From Candidatus Coprovivens excrementavium (GTDB lineage: Bacteria; Bacillota_I; Bacilli_A; RF39; UBA660): a stretch of DNA of 64,000 nt. The stretch lies in NCBI GenBank assembly GCA_944363975.1, contig CALVVU010000001.1, forward strand, positions 124,001 through 188,000. Direction: 5' to 3'. How positions within the stretch are numbered: position 1 is the first letter of the stretch; every line of letters begins with the position of its first letter. The notes under the pieces were generated by a model. The model ran no database searches. It was not told the DNA's origin and was given only the letters and a program-made list of their open reading frames with translations. The translations under genes and the position numbers were made by a program. Below, in pieces: positions 27,946 through 36,885 of the stretch.

Positions 27946-28861
27946 ATGCTTTAAATAATTTATTTGAAGCTCTTTTAGGAGCTAAAATTTTCATTTTTCC
28001 ATGTGACTTAATGCGGTATGTATCACCATCATAATCATATCGTTCACCATCTATGCACCATTTTTTGGCAGGTTTATCAATGAGTTTAATTTGAATATCA
28101 TGGGCTTTTAAAGAAATTAAACTTTTTGTTTTACGGCCAAGAAATAATTGGAGAAAACTTTTAACAAATTCTTTTTTTGTACGTGCTTTGCATAATAGAA
28201 CTTCCATCATTCCATCATCTAAACATACATCTTTATAGAATAAATCAATACCAGCAATGTGATCAGAATTAGAAATCATAATTAACGAATATTGATCATC
28301 TAGTTTTTGACCATCAACAATTATTTCGGCACGATATCTTTGAAGACGATTAACAATTTCACTAAAAGCTTCCTTTAAATACGCTAAATAGCCATTTTTC
28401 TTTTTATCAGCACTCTTTGTTTCATAAGGGACATTCATGAATTTACCCATACCAACAACATAGACAAATGGCGTATCATTAATGGTACCAATATCCATAT
28501 TCTTAACATCACCATTTAGAGCTAAATCAATATTTTTTTCGGGATCTTGACCATATCCAAGCATAGTTGCTACATCATTACATGTTCCACTTGGTAAAGG
28601 ACAGATAGTTAATTTTTTCTTTCTAAAGAAGTTCCCTTTAACAACTTCATTTAAAGTCCCATCTCCTCCTACTGAAAAAACAACATCGTAATTTTTAGCT
28701 CGCATAATTGCTTCCGTAGCATGATGATTATATTGAGTAGCAATTACATCTACATTATAGCCACGTTCTTTTAATAAATCATAATATATTTTTATATTGT
28801 TTTGACTTTTTCCTTTTCCACTATTGGGATTATAAATAATTAAACATTTTTTGTTGTTCAT
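27944..28861 (-). CDS. Diacylglycerol kinase-type lipid kinase (DagK/YegS family)
   Basis: 305 residues from the ATG at 28861, with AAGGTG upstream; an in-frame ATG at 28879 lacks a site. Motifs: NPNSGKGKSQ near the start, GGDGTLNEVVKG, and LPSGTCND, all part of the nucleotide-binding DAGK catalytic domain. The C-terminal beta domain includes DDGMMEVLLCKA and KWCIDGERYDYDG. Probably phosphorylates diacylglycerol or a related lipid, recycling it to phosphatidate; other family members use sphingolipid-like or undecaprenyl substrates. Confidence 0.92.
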   Translation of the reverse strand: MNNKKCLIIYNPNSGKGKSQNNIKIYYDLLKERGYNVDVIATQYNHHATEAIMRAKNYDVVFSVGGDGTLNEVVKGNFFRKKKLTICPLPSGTCNDVATMLGYGQDPEKNIDLALNGDVKNMDIGTINDTPFVYVVGMGKFMNVPYETKSADKKKNGYLAYLKEAFSEIVNRLQRYRAEIIVDGQKLDDQYSLIMISNSDHIAGIDLFYKDVCLDDGMMEVLLCKARTKKEFVKSFLQLFLGRKTKSLISLKAHDIQIKLIDKPAKKWCIDGERYDYDGDTYRIKSHGKMKILAPKRASNKLFKA

Positions 28862-28925
28862 AATATCACCTTTTGACATGTAATATTTTACAACATTTTA
28901 AGATAATATAATATTAAAAATTATT

Positions 28926-28949
28926 AAAAAAAGAGAGTTTAACTCTCTT
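28926..28949 (-). terminator. Terminator of the secreted NPETSD protein
   Basis: AAGAGAGTT-T-AACTCTCTT palindrome at 28931-28949 with A-run 28926-28932 (minus-strand T-tract). Confidence 0.8.
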
Positions 28950-30339
28950 AGTCTAACCATTTAACTCTTTTAAAGTTGATGAAGCCAATTATACTACCTA
29001 TAATTAAGATAACAGAAAGGACTATTATTTTAATATCTGATGTTTCAGGATTTTCAGGTATGAATGTTGCTTCGATTGTAACGTCTGATGATGGCATAGT
29101 AAAGGTATTGGAAGTAAATGTTAAAACATTACCATTGGCATCTGTTACTTTAACTACACCAAGAACATATCCTTCTTCTGGAGTTATTTTAAATGTTACT
29201 TCTTCTCCATTACGAGCACTATTTACTACTTCGATTTTTCCTTTTCCTTCAACTTTAGTAGAAATGTTAAGTGGTATATAGTAAACTTTTTGCCAATGTT
29301 TATAACATTTTATTGCTGGTGCAGTTCTAGTTGAAGAATGAGGTGCTATTGGACAATACTCGCTTGATTCATCAACATTATTAACCATAAAATTATAATT
29401 ACCACCAGTAATAATAAAAGGATCATCATTAACAATCGTTTGAACAATATTACCATTCATATCTAAAATTATAATTTCTTTTTGAGTATCATCTTCAACT
29501 TTTTTTACTCCAACAGCTACAATGTACTTGTTAACAATTTGAGGATTGTAAACAAATAAATAGTCAGGATATTCTTTTTCCCATAATGTTTTATTATCTT
29601 CATCTATTCTAATAATAGCATCTATATCATTTATACATTCAACACCTCTAGGAGGACATTCTTCAATATCAAATCCTGTATATATTAATTGTTTTTTATT
29701 TTCAATAACACTTATATATTGTTTTAAATTAGTAATTGGATTTAAAACTATTTCTTCATATTCAGGAAAATAAGTTGCAATATCTTCTTGAGTTGGGTTG
29801 ATAGTTTCAAAACTGTTCATATCTTTCGATACTTTAACAATAAATTCTTCTACTAGGACATAAATATTTTTTTCATCTTCTTTAATAGAGTTTATACCTA
29901 ATAAATCGTAAATAGTAACTCCTAGTATTGGATCTGGATAGTCTGTGATTTCTATTTCTAAATTTAAGTGTTTATCTAGAGTTAAGTCATCTTTTATTTT
30001 TAATAATTCTATAGTTCCAGTATCATTCATTGCTAAAGCATATATGATGTTGTTAATATTTTTTAAAGTAATTATGGCATAATTATTTATTATATTGGTT
30101 TTAATTATTGTACCATCAGGATCATACATAGTTAAGTTAGAAGCAAAATCTTCTGAATCTAAAATACTAGTAATAAAGCCATTTTGATATGCAATATTAT
30201 CAGTAAATAATATATCCTCTTCATAATAATTATGTTTGGTTGTCTCCCAGTCAAATTTAAAAATGTCAGCAGCTTTGGCTGTTGTTAAGAATATAAAAAA
30301 CAAGCTACAAATAGTCAAAAATTTAAATATTTTTTTCAT
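28948..30339 (-). CDS. Secreted protein with C-terminal repeat domain and NPETSD membrane anchor
   Basis: 463 residues. Signal peptide (KKIFKFLTICSLFFIFLTTAKA). The central 300 residues have repeated beta-strand character (IRIDEDNKTLWEKEYP, EIIILDMNGNIVQTI) resembling a propeller-like fold. Residues about 355-428 match the InlB-type bacterial repeat (GYVLGVVKVTDANGN, FTMPSSDVTIEATF). NPETSD at about 430-435 is followed by a membrane helix and KRVKWLD. The last part may be a class B/D-like sorting signal, but a plain membrane anchor is equally possible. GGAGG precedes the ATG. Surface role, function unknown. Confidence 0.82.
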   Translation of the reverse strand: MKKIFKFLTICSLFFIFLTTAKAADIFKFDWETTKHNYYEEDILFTDNIAYQNGFITSILDSEDFASNLTMYDPDGTIIKTNIINNYAIITLKNINNIIYALAMNDTGTIELLKIKDDLTLDKHLNLEIEITDYPDPILGVTIYDLLGINSIKEDEKNIYVLVEEFIVKVSKDMNSFETINPTQEDIATYFPEYEEIVLNPITNLKQYISVIENKKQLIYTGFDIEECPPRGVECINDIDAIIRIDEDNKTLWEKEYPDYLFVYNPQIVNKYIVAVGVKKVEDDTQKEIIILDMNGNIVQTIVNDDPFIITGGNYNFMVNNVDESSEYCPIAPHSSTRTAPAIKCYKHWQKVYYIPLNISTKVEGKGKIEVVNSARNGEEVTFKITPEEGYVLGVVKVTDANGNVLTFTSNTFTMPSSDVTIEATFIPENPETSDIKIIVLSVILIIGSIIGFINFKRVKWLD

Positions 30340-30399
30340 TATATATCCTCCTATTTTACAGATTAATTATAACTTATACTAATTACATGGTCAATAATA

Positions 30400-30428
30400 A
30401 AAAACGACTAATTTGAATAATTAGTCAT
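30400..30428 (-). terminator. Terminator of the VWA gene pair
   Basis: GACTAATT (30406-30413) pairs with AATTAGTC (30419-30426), A-run on the left; the VWA stop is in the stem. Confidence 0.75.
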
Positions 30429-31014
30429 TTAATCTTTGATTCCATTTGTTTGATAAATTATCATGTTTTAATAAGCTAATAGTGGCTTCATCTACTGCTT
30501 CAAATAAGTCATTAAAGCCTTTTTTAGTTTTTTGATAACTAGCTATGTTAGACTCTTTAATTCCTATTTTAGTAGCTTCACTATATGTATCGATGTTAGC
30601 ACCAAGATAAATAAATTCCCAATTAGGATGATTTTGAATTAATTGTTTTATTCGTAATTTATCAAATTCACAAGAAGCATTTTCTAGTCCATCAGTTATT
30701 ATAATAAATAAAACTTTATTTTTTATTTGACGACTATAGAAATTAATAGTTTTACCAATAGCATCGTACAAAGCAGTACATCCTCTAACATAATATTCTT
30801 TATTTGTTAGATATTTTACTTCTTGGATATTTTCCCTATTAAATAGAATTTCATATTGATCATCAAAAAGAATTGTTGTTATTTTAGTTAAATATTTATT
30901 TTTCTTTTGTTTACTAAGATAAGAGTTATAACTATTAATTGTATTATTCTCACTACCTGACATTGATCCACTGCGATCTAAGAGAAAAATTATATCTAGT
31001 TTATTTTTTTTCAT
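30421..31014 (-). CDS. VWA-domain protein
   Basis: 197 residues consisting of essentially one von Willebrand A domain. A complete MIDAS metal site is visible: DRSGS at residues 13-17, the Thr in RGCTALYDAIG, and ITDGLE. No signal peptide or membrane helix, so cytoplasmic. VWA proteins of this size mediate metal-dependent protein binding, often as partners of AAA ATPases or in stress gene clusters (TerY-like). Its start overlaps the upstream 143-residue gene by 14 bases, so the pair is co-translated. No ATPase is adjacent. Confidence 0.88.
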   Translation of the reverse strand: MKKNKLDIIFLLDRSGSMSGSENNTINSYNSYLSKQKKNKYLTKITTILFDDQYEILFNRENIQEVKYLTNKEYYVRGCTALYDAIGKTINFYSRQIKNKVLFIIITDGLENASCEFDKLRIKQLIQNHPNWEFIYLGANIDTYSEATKIGIKESNIASYQKTKKGFNDLFEAVDEATISLLKHDNLSNKWNQRLND

Positions 31015-31432
31015 TTATTTTCCTGCTTTCTATTTCTTTTATTAATTTTTGAGCCTTTTCGTAAATTTTTTCATTATTATTAGAATCATAACAATTAACA
31101 TAGATATATTCACGATTATGATATTTAACACTTACTCTGTAACATACATCACGGATTAGTAAAGATTTATATTTCTTATTTATGATTTCTTTTTCAATAA
31201 AATTAAGAATTTCTAAATATTCTTCAGAAGATAGTTTTAGTCCTTTCGATATAGATTCTTGAGGAATATTATTTTCTTTTAGAAATGGTGTTAAATGGTG
31301 ATAATAATGGTAATAATATAATTTTTTATCATTTGTTATAATTGTTTTCATAATCCCAGGTTGATGTAGTCCCCAGCTATAAGTTAATTCTAATATTTTT
31401 TTATCATTTACTTTTTTTAATTTTTCTTGCAT
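31001..31432 (-). CDS. Unknown protein co-translated with VWA protein
   Basis: 143 residues from the ATG at 31432 (GAAGG upstream). The protein is basic and aromatic (KLYYYHYYHHLTPFL) with no membrane segment. It overlaps the VWA gene and is divergent from the HTH-like gene. No family recognised; the coupling suggests a complex or shared pathway with the VWA protein. Confidence 0.75.
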   Translation of the reverse strand: MQEKLKKVNDKKILELTYSWGLHQPGIMKTIITNDKKLYYYHYYHHLTPFLKENNIPQESISKGLKLSSEEYLEILNFIEKEIINKKYKSLLIRDVCYRVSVKYHNREYIYVNCYDSNNNEKIYEKAQKLIKEIESRKINEKK

Positions 31433-31448
31433 GTTATCGCCTTCTTTC

Positions 31449-31457
31449 TGATATAAT
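31449..31457 (+). promoter_or_regulatory. Extended -10 element of the HTH-like protein gene
   Basis: TG-A-TATAAT, inside the divergent spacer between the 143-residue and HTH-like genes. Confidence 0.5.
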
Positions 31458-31504
31458 TGTATTACACAAATTTTATTATTTGGTCGCATAGAAAGGGACA
31501 TTTT

Positions 31505-32095
31505 ATGAAAGAAAAATTACAAGAATATTTAAATAAATATTTAGATAATACAATTATTATAAAATTTGATAAATTTAGATATGGATCAGAAGATGCATCT
31601 TGTACTAGTTTTATCAATGAAGATGAAATTGCTAATAGAATAGATCTTTCTTATTTAGATGAGAGTTTTGATGAGGAGAGAAATGATAATCTAGATTTTC
31701 AAATGAGAAAATGTCGAACTCATAAAATAGATGATTTTATTAACAAAAGTAAAACGGAAACAAACTTTCATAAATTATTATTTAAATATATTGATGATAA
31801 AAATTTAAAAGATAGTGATGTATATAATAAAGTTCATATAGATAGAAGATTATTTTCGAAAATAAGAAGTGATGTAATGTATCATCCTAGCAAAGAAACA
31901 GTTATTTTACTGGGATTATCTTTAGAACTTAATGAAGAACAAGTTGAAGAACTGCTTAATAGTGCATCTTATTCTTTACCTAAAAACAATGTTTATGACT
32001 TAATAATAAGATTTTGCTTTGTAGAGGGAATTTATGAATTAAAAAAGGTAAATGAATTATTAGATTCATATAATTGTAAATTATTTTTATATTAA
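31505..32095 (+). CDS. Protein with C-terminal helix-turn-helix-like region
   Basis: 196 residues from the ATG at 31505 (AAAGGGA upstream). The N-terminal 100 residues are charged and helical. Residues about 115-165 (VHIDRRLFSKIRSD, HPSKETVILLGLSLELNEEQVEELL) have the order of an XRE-like helix-turn-helix: helix, turn with a recognition-type helix, then a hydrophobic helix. I recall this C-terminal type next to signalling and conflict genes, but that is memory and not evidence. Divergent from the VWA pair, so it could regulate it (inference). Confidence 0.75.
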   Translation: MKEKLQEYLNKYLDNTIIIKFDKFRYGSEDASCTSFINEDEIANRIDLSYLDESFDEERNDNLDFQMRKCRTHKIDDFINKSKTETNFHKLLFKYIDDKNLKDSDVYNKVHIDRRLFSKIRSDVMYHPSKETVILLGLSLELNEEQVEELLNSASYSLPKNNVYDLIIRFCFVEGIYELKKVNELLDSYNCKLFLY

Positions 32096-32124
32096 AAAAA
32101 GTAAATCATTTAGATTTACCTTTT
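32094..32124. terminator. Bidirectional terminator
   Basis: GTAAATC (32100-32106) pairs with GATTTAC (32112-32118) with flanking A- and T-runs; ends the HTH-like gene and the HEPN-like operon. Confidence 0.8.
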
Positions 32125-33797
32125 TCTAATTCTTTTAAATAGTTATTGAATACTTGCATATTATGATAATTAAAGAGATTTTCAAAATCAGTTAAAGAAA
32201 TGGTCATATCAAATAATTCTTGTTGATTGTGAATATTTAGAAAACGAATTTGACATTTTTGACTATTTCCATGGCAACGACTATAGTCAAAATATACAAA
32301 ACCGTGTGCTATCGAATTACGAATATATTCAATTAGATAACGATTATATCGGTAACTCTCTTTAGTAGTGACTGAAAATTCAGCAATATTTTTTTCGATA
32401 ATTTCTAGAGAAGCCAATTCAATTTGGTATTTTTCTTGAAGAGTTGCAATTTGTGATTCAATAGTTTTTAAAGCAATATTGATATTTCTTTTTTGAATTT
32501 CATCTTGAACTGATAATAATTTATTATAAAGAGCATGGCGTTGTTTATTGGCACTATTTATTTTGAGTTTTATCTCCTCTACTCTTCTTTGACAACCTTG
32601 AGCAGCTTGTTCATAAGAATTTATTTGGCCTTTTGGAGGAATAAATACTGTTGGTTTTAAACTACTTAAATCTAATTTACTACAATCAAAGTATACATCA
32701 CCTATTTCATCTTTATCTTTGCATAAATTTTCTAATGGATAGTGGTAATGGACATAAAAACCTAATAAATCATTAGTAATAATCATTTCGATTAAACTTG
32801 ATTGTAAACCTGGAGAATTGCTATTATATAGAACTTCATTTATATTAGATGAATGATTATTTTTTAAAGTACTAAGTAAACGTATATTATAGTGAATACC
32901 TTCTATTAAGTTATCTTTACTATTTTTATTGCGTTCTAATTTATAAAACCACTGAGATATTAGAGATACTTGACTATTAAGATTAAGACTAGTTAACTCT
33001 TTAAAGTTTTCAAGAATAAATTGTTTTAAAGTTATAAGATGAGAAGATTGATATAAAGATATAATATTAGGATTAACACTTAAACGAAATGAAGCAAAAA
33101 AATTTCTAATGGCAAAATTATTAATTTGTTGGTGATTAATTGATTCATAATTAACTAGAAAAGAAGGTATTTTTTTTAAAATTTCTTCGATTATTTCTTT
33201 ATCATAAGGTGTTACATTGTTAAAATTATACTCAATAAAATATATATTCTGAAGAAATTTATCAATATCTCTTCGATGCTTAAGTGGTTTTAAGTTATTT
33301 GTATTTGCATATAAATTATTACGAGTATAATTTTGACTATTAGTGTATAAATTAATTCTTTCTATGATATAAATAGTAAAAGCAATAAAATCATCGATAT
33401 TAATTTTTAAGTCTTGATTATGATAATTTAAAATAATTTCTTTAGTTTGCATATTAAGTAAAAAATCGCCATGAGCTATTTTATTTCTAATAACTTTTAT
33501 AACTTCTTCCGGAGACGAACTGATGAATGTTTCTTGTAGATAGTATCCATCTTCTTTTTTTTCGACTATTGTTTGTAAGATTTCAATTAACATGTCTTGA
33601 TTGATATATTCAGATGGTGATTCATCTTTGGTCTTTAAGCTTTCGATATTTAAAAGAAATGTTAAGGAAGAAAAAAGACATAATAAAAAATCAAGATTGT
33701 CATTACTATATAATTCATTATTATAATAACCATATAGAAAATCTTTATAAGCCATAAAAGCATGATTAAAATTTATTAACATTTCCTTTTTATTCAT
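32106..33797 (-). CDS. Large protein with two HEPN-like RNxxxH motifs
   Basis: 563 residues, no membrane segment. Two separate regions each carry the motif of HEPN ribonuclease-like domains. Near the N-terminus it is VIRNKIAHGDFLL (Arg104, Asn105, His109). At the C-terminus it is YIRNSIAHGFVYF (Arg493, Asn494, His498). Each is followed by the strand/helix pattern typical of the domain (IILNYHNQDLKINIDDFIAF; IRFLNIHNQQELFDMTISLTDFENLF). A coiled coil at about 395-480 separates them from the middle. HEPN domains with intact R-x4-H often cut RNA, but some are only binding modules. Last gene of an operon whose other large members look like relatives without the catalytic residues. The start overlaps the preceding gene by 8 bases. 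Confidence 0.8.
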   Translation of the reverse strand: MNKKEMLINFNHAFMAYKDFLYGYYNNELYSNDNLDFLLCLFSSLTFLLNIESLKTKDESPSEYINQDMLIEILQTIVEKKEDGYYLQETFISSSPEEVIKVIRNKIAHGDFLLNMQTKEIILNYHNQDLKINIDDFIAFTIYIIERINLYTNSQNYTRNNLYANTNNLKPLKHRRDIDKFLQNIYFIEYNFNNVTPYDKEIIEEILKKIPSFLVNYESINHQQINNFAIRNFFASFRLSVNPNIISLYQSSHLITLKQFILENFKELTSLNLNSQVSLISQWFYKLERNKNSKDNLIEGIHYNIRLLSTLKNNHSSNINEVLYNSNSPGLQSSLIEMIITNDLLGFYVHYHYPLENLCKDKDEIGDVYFDCSKLDLSSLKPTVFIPPKGQINSYEQAAQGCQRRVEEIKLKINSANKQRHALYNKLLSVQDEIQKRNINIALKTIESQIATLQEKYQIELASLEIIEKNIAEFSVTTKESYRYNRYLIEYIRNSIAHGFVYFDYSRCHGNSQKCQIRFLNIHNQQELFDMTISLTDFENLFNYHNMQVFNNYLKELEKGKSK

Positions 33798-34935
33798 TTT
33801 TTACCTCTAATTTCAATTGAGAATCTTTCTCAGGAAGGGATAGAATATTATAGTCAATTAAATTGATTAATGTTGATAGATGAATAGCACAATAAAATTC
33901 AACTTTTTTATTATTTATATAATAAAACTTTATTATAGGATCATCATATGAATAATTAATATATATATTTGATTGATAAATACTCTTCATTATATATTGT
34001 AGCAAATTTTTATTATAAATAAATGGCGATCTTGTTTGAAGATAAAAGTCGATAAGTATTTCTTGCTGAATATTTTTAGATTCTTTTATTTGTTTTTTTA
34101 AGCTATCTATTTTGAATTTGTTACGAGGATTTATAGATAGATATTCAATTCGTTCACTTAGTTGTCTTTGCTTTTGATCAAGAAGAATAATTTTAGCTAA
34201 AAGATTACTGATTTCTGGTTCATTGTAGGTAGATTTAGTAAGTCCAATAATAGATTGATTAATATTTAATTCACTTAAATATGGCTCGTATTTTTCTTTG
34301 GCATATTCTAAGAAAGGATAGAAACTTATGAAAGTATATAGTAAAGAAATTTCAAAAGAAGTATAATTTCGGTAATTTTCTAATAATATTTTCTCTATTA
34401 AAGTGCTAATTTTATTATTAATTTTATTCTGATTAGCATTAATAAAAGGCAATGTATCTTGATCAACACGTTGAGTCATTTCAAAAATATAAGAACGTTC
34501 TTTAAAAGTATAATTAAACGAATTTTGAATTTTTTTTAAATGGATAATATTCTCAGCATTTTTTTCTTTTTTTGGCGAATCTTCGGAAGTACTTTTAATA
34601 GCAATAAAAGGAATTATTTTAGCTATCTTTCCATTTTTATTAATGGTTTTTATTTCATTAATAAGATTAATTAAGTATGAAAGAGGTATATTTTGGTTTG
34701 ATAAAATAATTTGATTATGGGATATTGTGTACTTACCATCTAAAAGATTATAAATAATATTTTGTTTAGATTGTGATAATTGAGAAATACTTGATAAATT
34801 ATAGCGATAATATAGAATTAGTAATTCGATTTTTATATAAAAATCGATAGAAGGATATCCTGTGGAATATAAGACATTATAAAAAGATTTATTACTTTTT
34901 ATAAATTGTTCTACTGTATACTCCTTATCTATCAT
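33790..34935 (-). CDS. Relative of the tandem HEPN-like protein, motifs lost
   Basis: 381 residues. Its C-terminus (YNKNLLQYIMKSIYQSNIYI then IIKFYYINNKKVEFYCAIHLSTLINLI) lines up by eye with the C-terminal HEPN-like region of the 563-residue neighbour, but RNxxxH is replaced and the His is gone. The N-terminus (IIYNLLDGKYTI, HNQIILSNQNIPLSYLINLI) lines up likewise with its first region. A charged coiled-coil segment lies before the C-terminal part. GAGGG precedes the ATG. It is co-translated with the downstream gene (8-base overlap). A non-catalytic partner or regulator is plausible, but unproven. Confidence 0.72.
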   Translation of the reverse strand: MIDKEYTVEQFIKSNKSFYNVLYSTGYPSIDFYIKIELLILYYRYNLSSISQLSQSKQNIIYNLLDGKYTISHNQIILSNQNIPLSYLINLINEIKTINKNGKIAKIIPFIAIKSTSEDSPKKEKNAENIIHLKKIQNSFNYTFKERSYIFEMTQRVDQDTLPFINANQNKINNKISTLIEKILLENYRNYTSFEISLLYTFISFYPFLEYAKEKYEPYLSELNINQSIIGLTKSTYNEPEISNLLAKIILLDQKQRQLSERIEYLSINPRNKFKIDSLKKQIKESKNIQQEILIDFYLQTRSPFIYNKNLLQYIMKSIYQSNIYINYSYDDPIIKFYYINNKKVEFYCAIHLSTLINLIDYNILSLPEKDSQLKLEVKNE

Positions 34936-34950
34936 ATTATCCCTCGATTG

Positions 34951-35205
34951 TTAAAGAGAATATTTGTCTTTAAATATTTCTATTTCTTTTATAATTTCTC
35001 TTTTTGTTTTAGTGTTTTTCGTAGTTGATAGCAAATTTATTTTATTTATTATATTGGCTTTTTCTTCGTTGTCAATTGATAAAGAAAAAATATTTTGTTT
35101 TAGAGAATTATAATCTTCTTTTTTTTCTTCAGTAGGAAGAGAGAAAACAGAAGCTAAATCATCACTTAAAGTAAAATTATTTCTATTTTTTATAGTTAAA
35201 CCCAT
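34951..35205 (-). CDS. Small charged protein at head of the HEPN-like operon
   Basis: 84 residues from the ATG at 35205 (AAGGTG upstream). Helical, acidic centre, basic C-terminal part (TKNTKTKREIIKEIE). A minus-strand TG-A-TATAAA at 35217-35225 just upstream could be its promoter, which would separate it from the 500-residue gene. 15 bases from the next gene. No family recognised. Confidence 0.7.
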   Translation of the reverse strand: MGLTIKNRNNFTLSDDLASVFSLPTEEKKEDYNSLKQNIFSLSIDNEEKANIINKINLLSTTKNTKTKREIIKEIEIFKDKYSL

Positions 35206-35246
35206 ATGTATCACCTTTTATATCATACCATAATTTTTAAACAATT

Positions 35247-35270
35247 TAAAAGGATGAGTTTCCTCATCCT
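35247..35270 (-). terminator. Terminator-like hairpin after the 500-residue gene
   Basis: AGGATGAG (35251-35258) pairs with CTCATCCT (35263-35270). The minus-strand T-tract is short (about four T), so termination may be partial. Confidence 0.6.
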
Positions 35271-36766
35271 ACTTTTTTATTAGGTTCTTCAAATGAATAA
35301 TTAATATCTTCAATCCATTCTAGTAATTGTTCTGTATTAATTGTGGCTAAGAAAATAGGCTCACCAAAATAGTTATTGCTTAGTTCTATAACGAGATTAT
35401 TACCACTTAGATAAAGACGTCCTTTTTTTGTAGCTTCTAGTAATTGCGCAAATAAAGATGATTCTTCTGTTGATTGTTGATTACCTTGGTTTTGATCTAA
35501 ATTATGAAGATTATTAATATATTTTTGTTTTTCTGCTTCGCATTGTTCATATGAAGTCAAGACATGTTCGTAGTCTTGACGAAGTTGACTAATTAATTCA
35601 AAATCTTTAATAATATCAAGTTGATTTATCTTCTGAAGTAATTCACGAGCTTTTTTAGAAACCATTTCTTTTTGAGTGTTTATCTCAGCTATTATGCGAC
35701 TATATTTACTATATTCAATTATATTAGCTTGTTCTGGCTCAGTTATATTTTTCTTTACTTTAAAATAACTAAGATTATGATTTGATGTATCGAGTTTTAA
35801 TTGACTTATTAAATTAATATATAGATTAAATAAACCGGTAATAACACTTTCTTCTTTAATAGGTTGGGAAGCAAAATTATATTCATTTCCTGGATTAGAT
35901 ATAAGAATATATTTTTGAGTTTCCTTGAAGGCAAGTTCACGGCTCATTACACGTTCTAAAATCCATTTGTTTAGAAGCCTTTCTTGAACTTCTATAGGTT
36001 CTTTATAAAATGCTTTACCTAATGAGTCAGCTTTTTTTACAAGCCAAAATTCATTAGATATTTTATATTTACCGATTTCTACTTCGTATGTTTGAGGCAT
36101 ACTTTCGATAAATAGTTTAATTATATTATCAACCTTTACTTCTTTTTGATTGGAAAGTTTACTTTTTATTAAATTTTTAGCCGTTAGGAAATCAAGTTCA
36201 TAATCAGCATTAGGATTAGATGTTGTCACTTTAGTAATAAAAGACTTGGTATGACGTAAATATTCAATTAAAGATTTGGTATTAGGAATATTTGATAAAT
36301 TTGTTTTGTTATAGAAGAAAATTCTTTCATAAGTGCCTCTTTTAGCTGCTACTTGTAGACGATAAAGCCAAACTTGAGGAACAGTTGCTTCAATTGTACT
36401 AGTGGAAAGATGAATATTGTTATCATGATCGAAAATATAGTCATTATTTTCTAGAGCTTTAATCATACAGGTATAGAAGTCGTGATAATCGCCTTTAAAA
36501 TCAGAATCTATAATCGGAGTTGTTGTTTTCTCTTCAAACATATTAGGAATAATTCCTGTTTTTAAGAATGATTCTAAAGAGAAAGAGAATGTTTGAGGAT
36601 AATTTGCTAATAAACTATCTATAGATATTAGATTAAATAAATTATTTTTATATTCTTTGAAAGTGTCTTCATCTGAAAACTCGGTAAGGATTTCGGCTTC
36701 GAGACTATTTTTAGTAATAAGATGGCGTAATAATATTTCAAGGCATTTCAATTCTTCTATGAGCAT
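35264..36766 (-). CDS. Large helical protein, probable relative of the HEPN-like neighbours
   Basis: 500 residues, no membrane helix. Overall plan like its neighbours: a region ending in a short beta segment (NDYIFDHDNNIHLSTSTIE), a long middle, a coiled coil at about 360-415, and a C-terminal beta/helix region (GRLYLSGNNLVIEL, FLATINTEQLLEWI). Where the 563-residue protein has IRNSIAHG this one has LEATKKG, so no catalytic motif. The relationship is judged by eye and is weaker than for the 381-residue protein. AGGTG precedes the ATG. Function unknown. Confidence 0.7.
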   Translation of the reverse strand: MLIEELKCLEILLRHLITKNSLEAEILTEFSDEDTFKEYKNNLFNLISIDSLLANYPQTFSFSLESFLKTGIIPNMFEEKTTTPIIDSDFKGDYHDFYTCMIKALENNDYIFDHDNNIHLSTSTIEATVPQVWLYRLQVAAKRGTYERIFFYNKTNLSNIPNTKSLIEYLRHTKSFITKVTTSNPNADYELDFLTAKNLIKSKLSNQKEVKVDNIIKLFIESMPQTYEVEIGKYKISNEFWLVKKADSLGKAFYKEPIEVQERLLNKWILERVMSRELAFKETQKYILISNPGNEYNFASQPIKEESVITGLFNLYINLISQLKLDTSNHNLSYFKVKKNITEPEQANIIEYSKYSRIIAEINTQKEMVSKKARELLQKINQLDIIKDFELISQLRQDYEHVLTSYEQCEAEKQKYINNLHNLDQNQGNQQSTEESSLFAQLLEATKKGRLYLSGNNLVIELSNNYFGEPIFLATINTEQLLEWIEDINYSFEEPNKKVG

Positions 36767-36854
36767 CTCGGCACCTACTTTCCTATTTTTATCTTTTATA
36801 TTATAACATATTTAAACATAAAAAAATAGAAAATTAAAAATTATATGTAATAGT

Positions 36855-36885
36855 AAAAAGAAAAGAAACTTATTCAGTTTCTTTT
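36855..36885 (-). terminator. Terminator of the thioesterase gene
   Basis: AAAAGAAACT (36861-36870) pairs with AGTTTCTTTT (36876-36885), loop TATTC. Confidence 0.7.

Noticed and set aside
32106..33797. Cas13-like effector, because of two HEPN-like motifs
   Set aside because: Only 563 residues against about 900 or more, no CRISPR repeats nearby, and the motif spacing and coiled coil do not fit Cas13.
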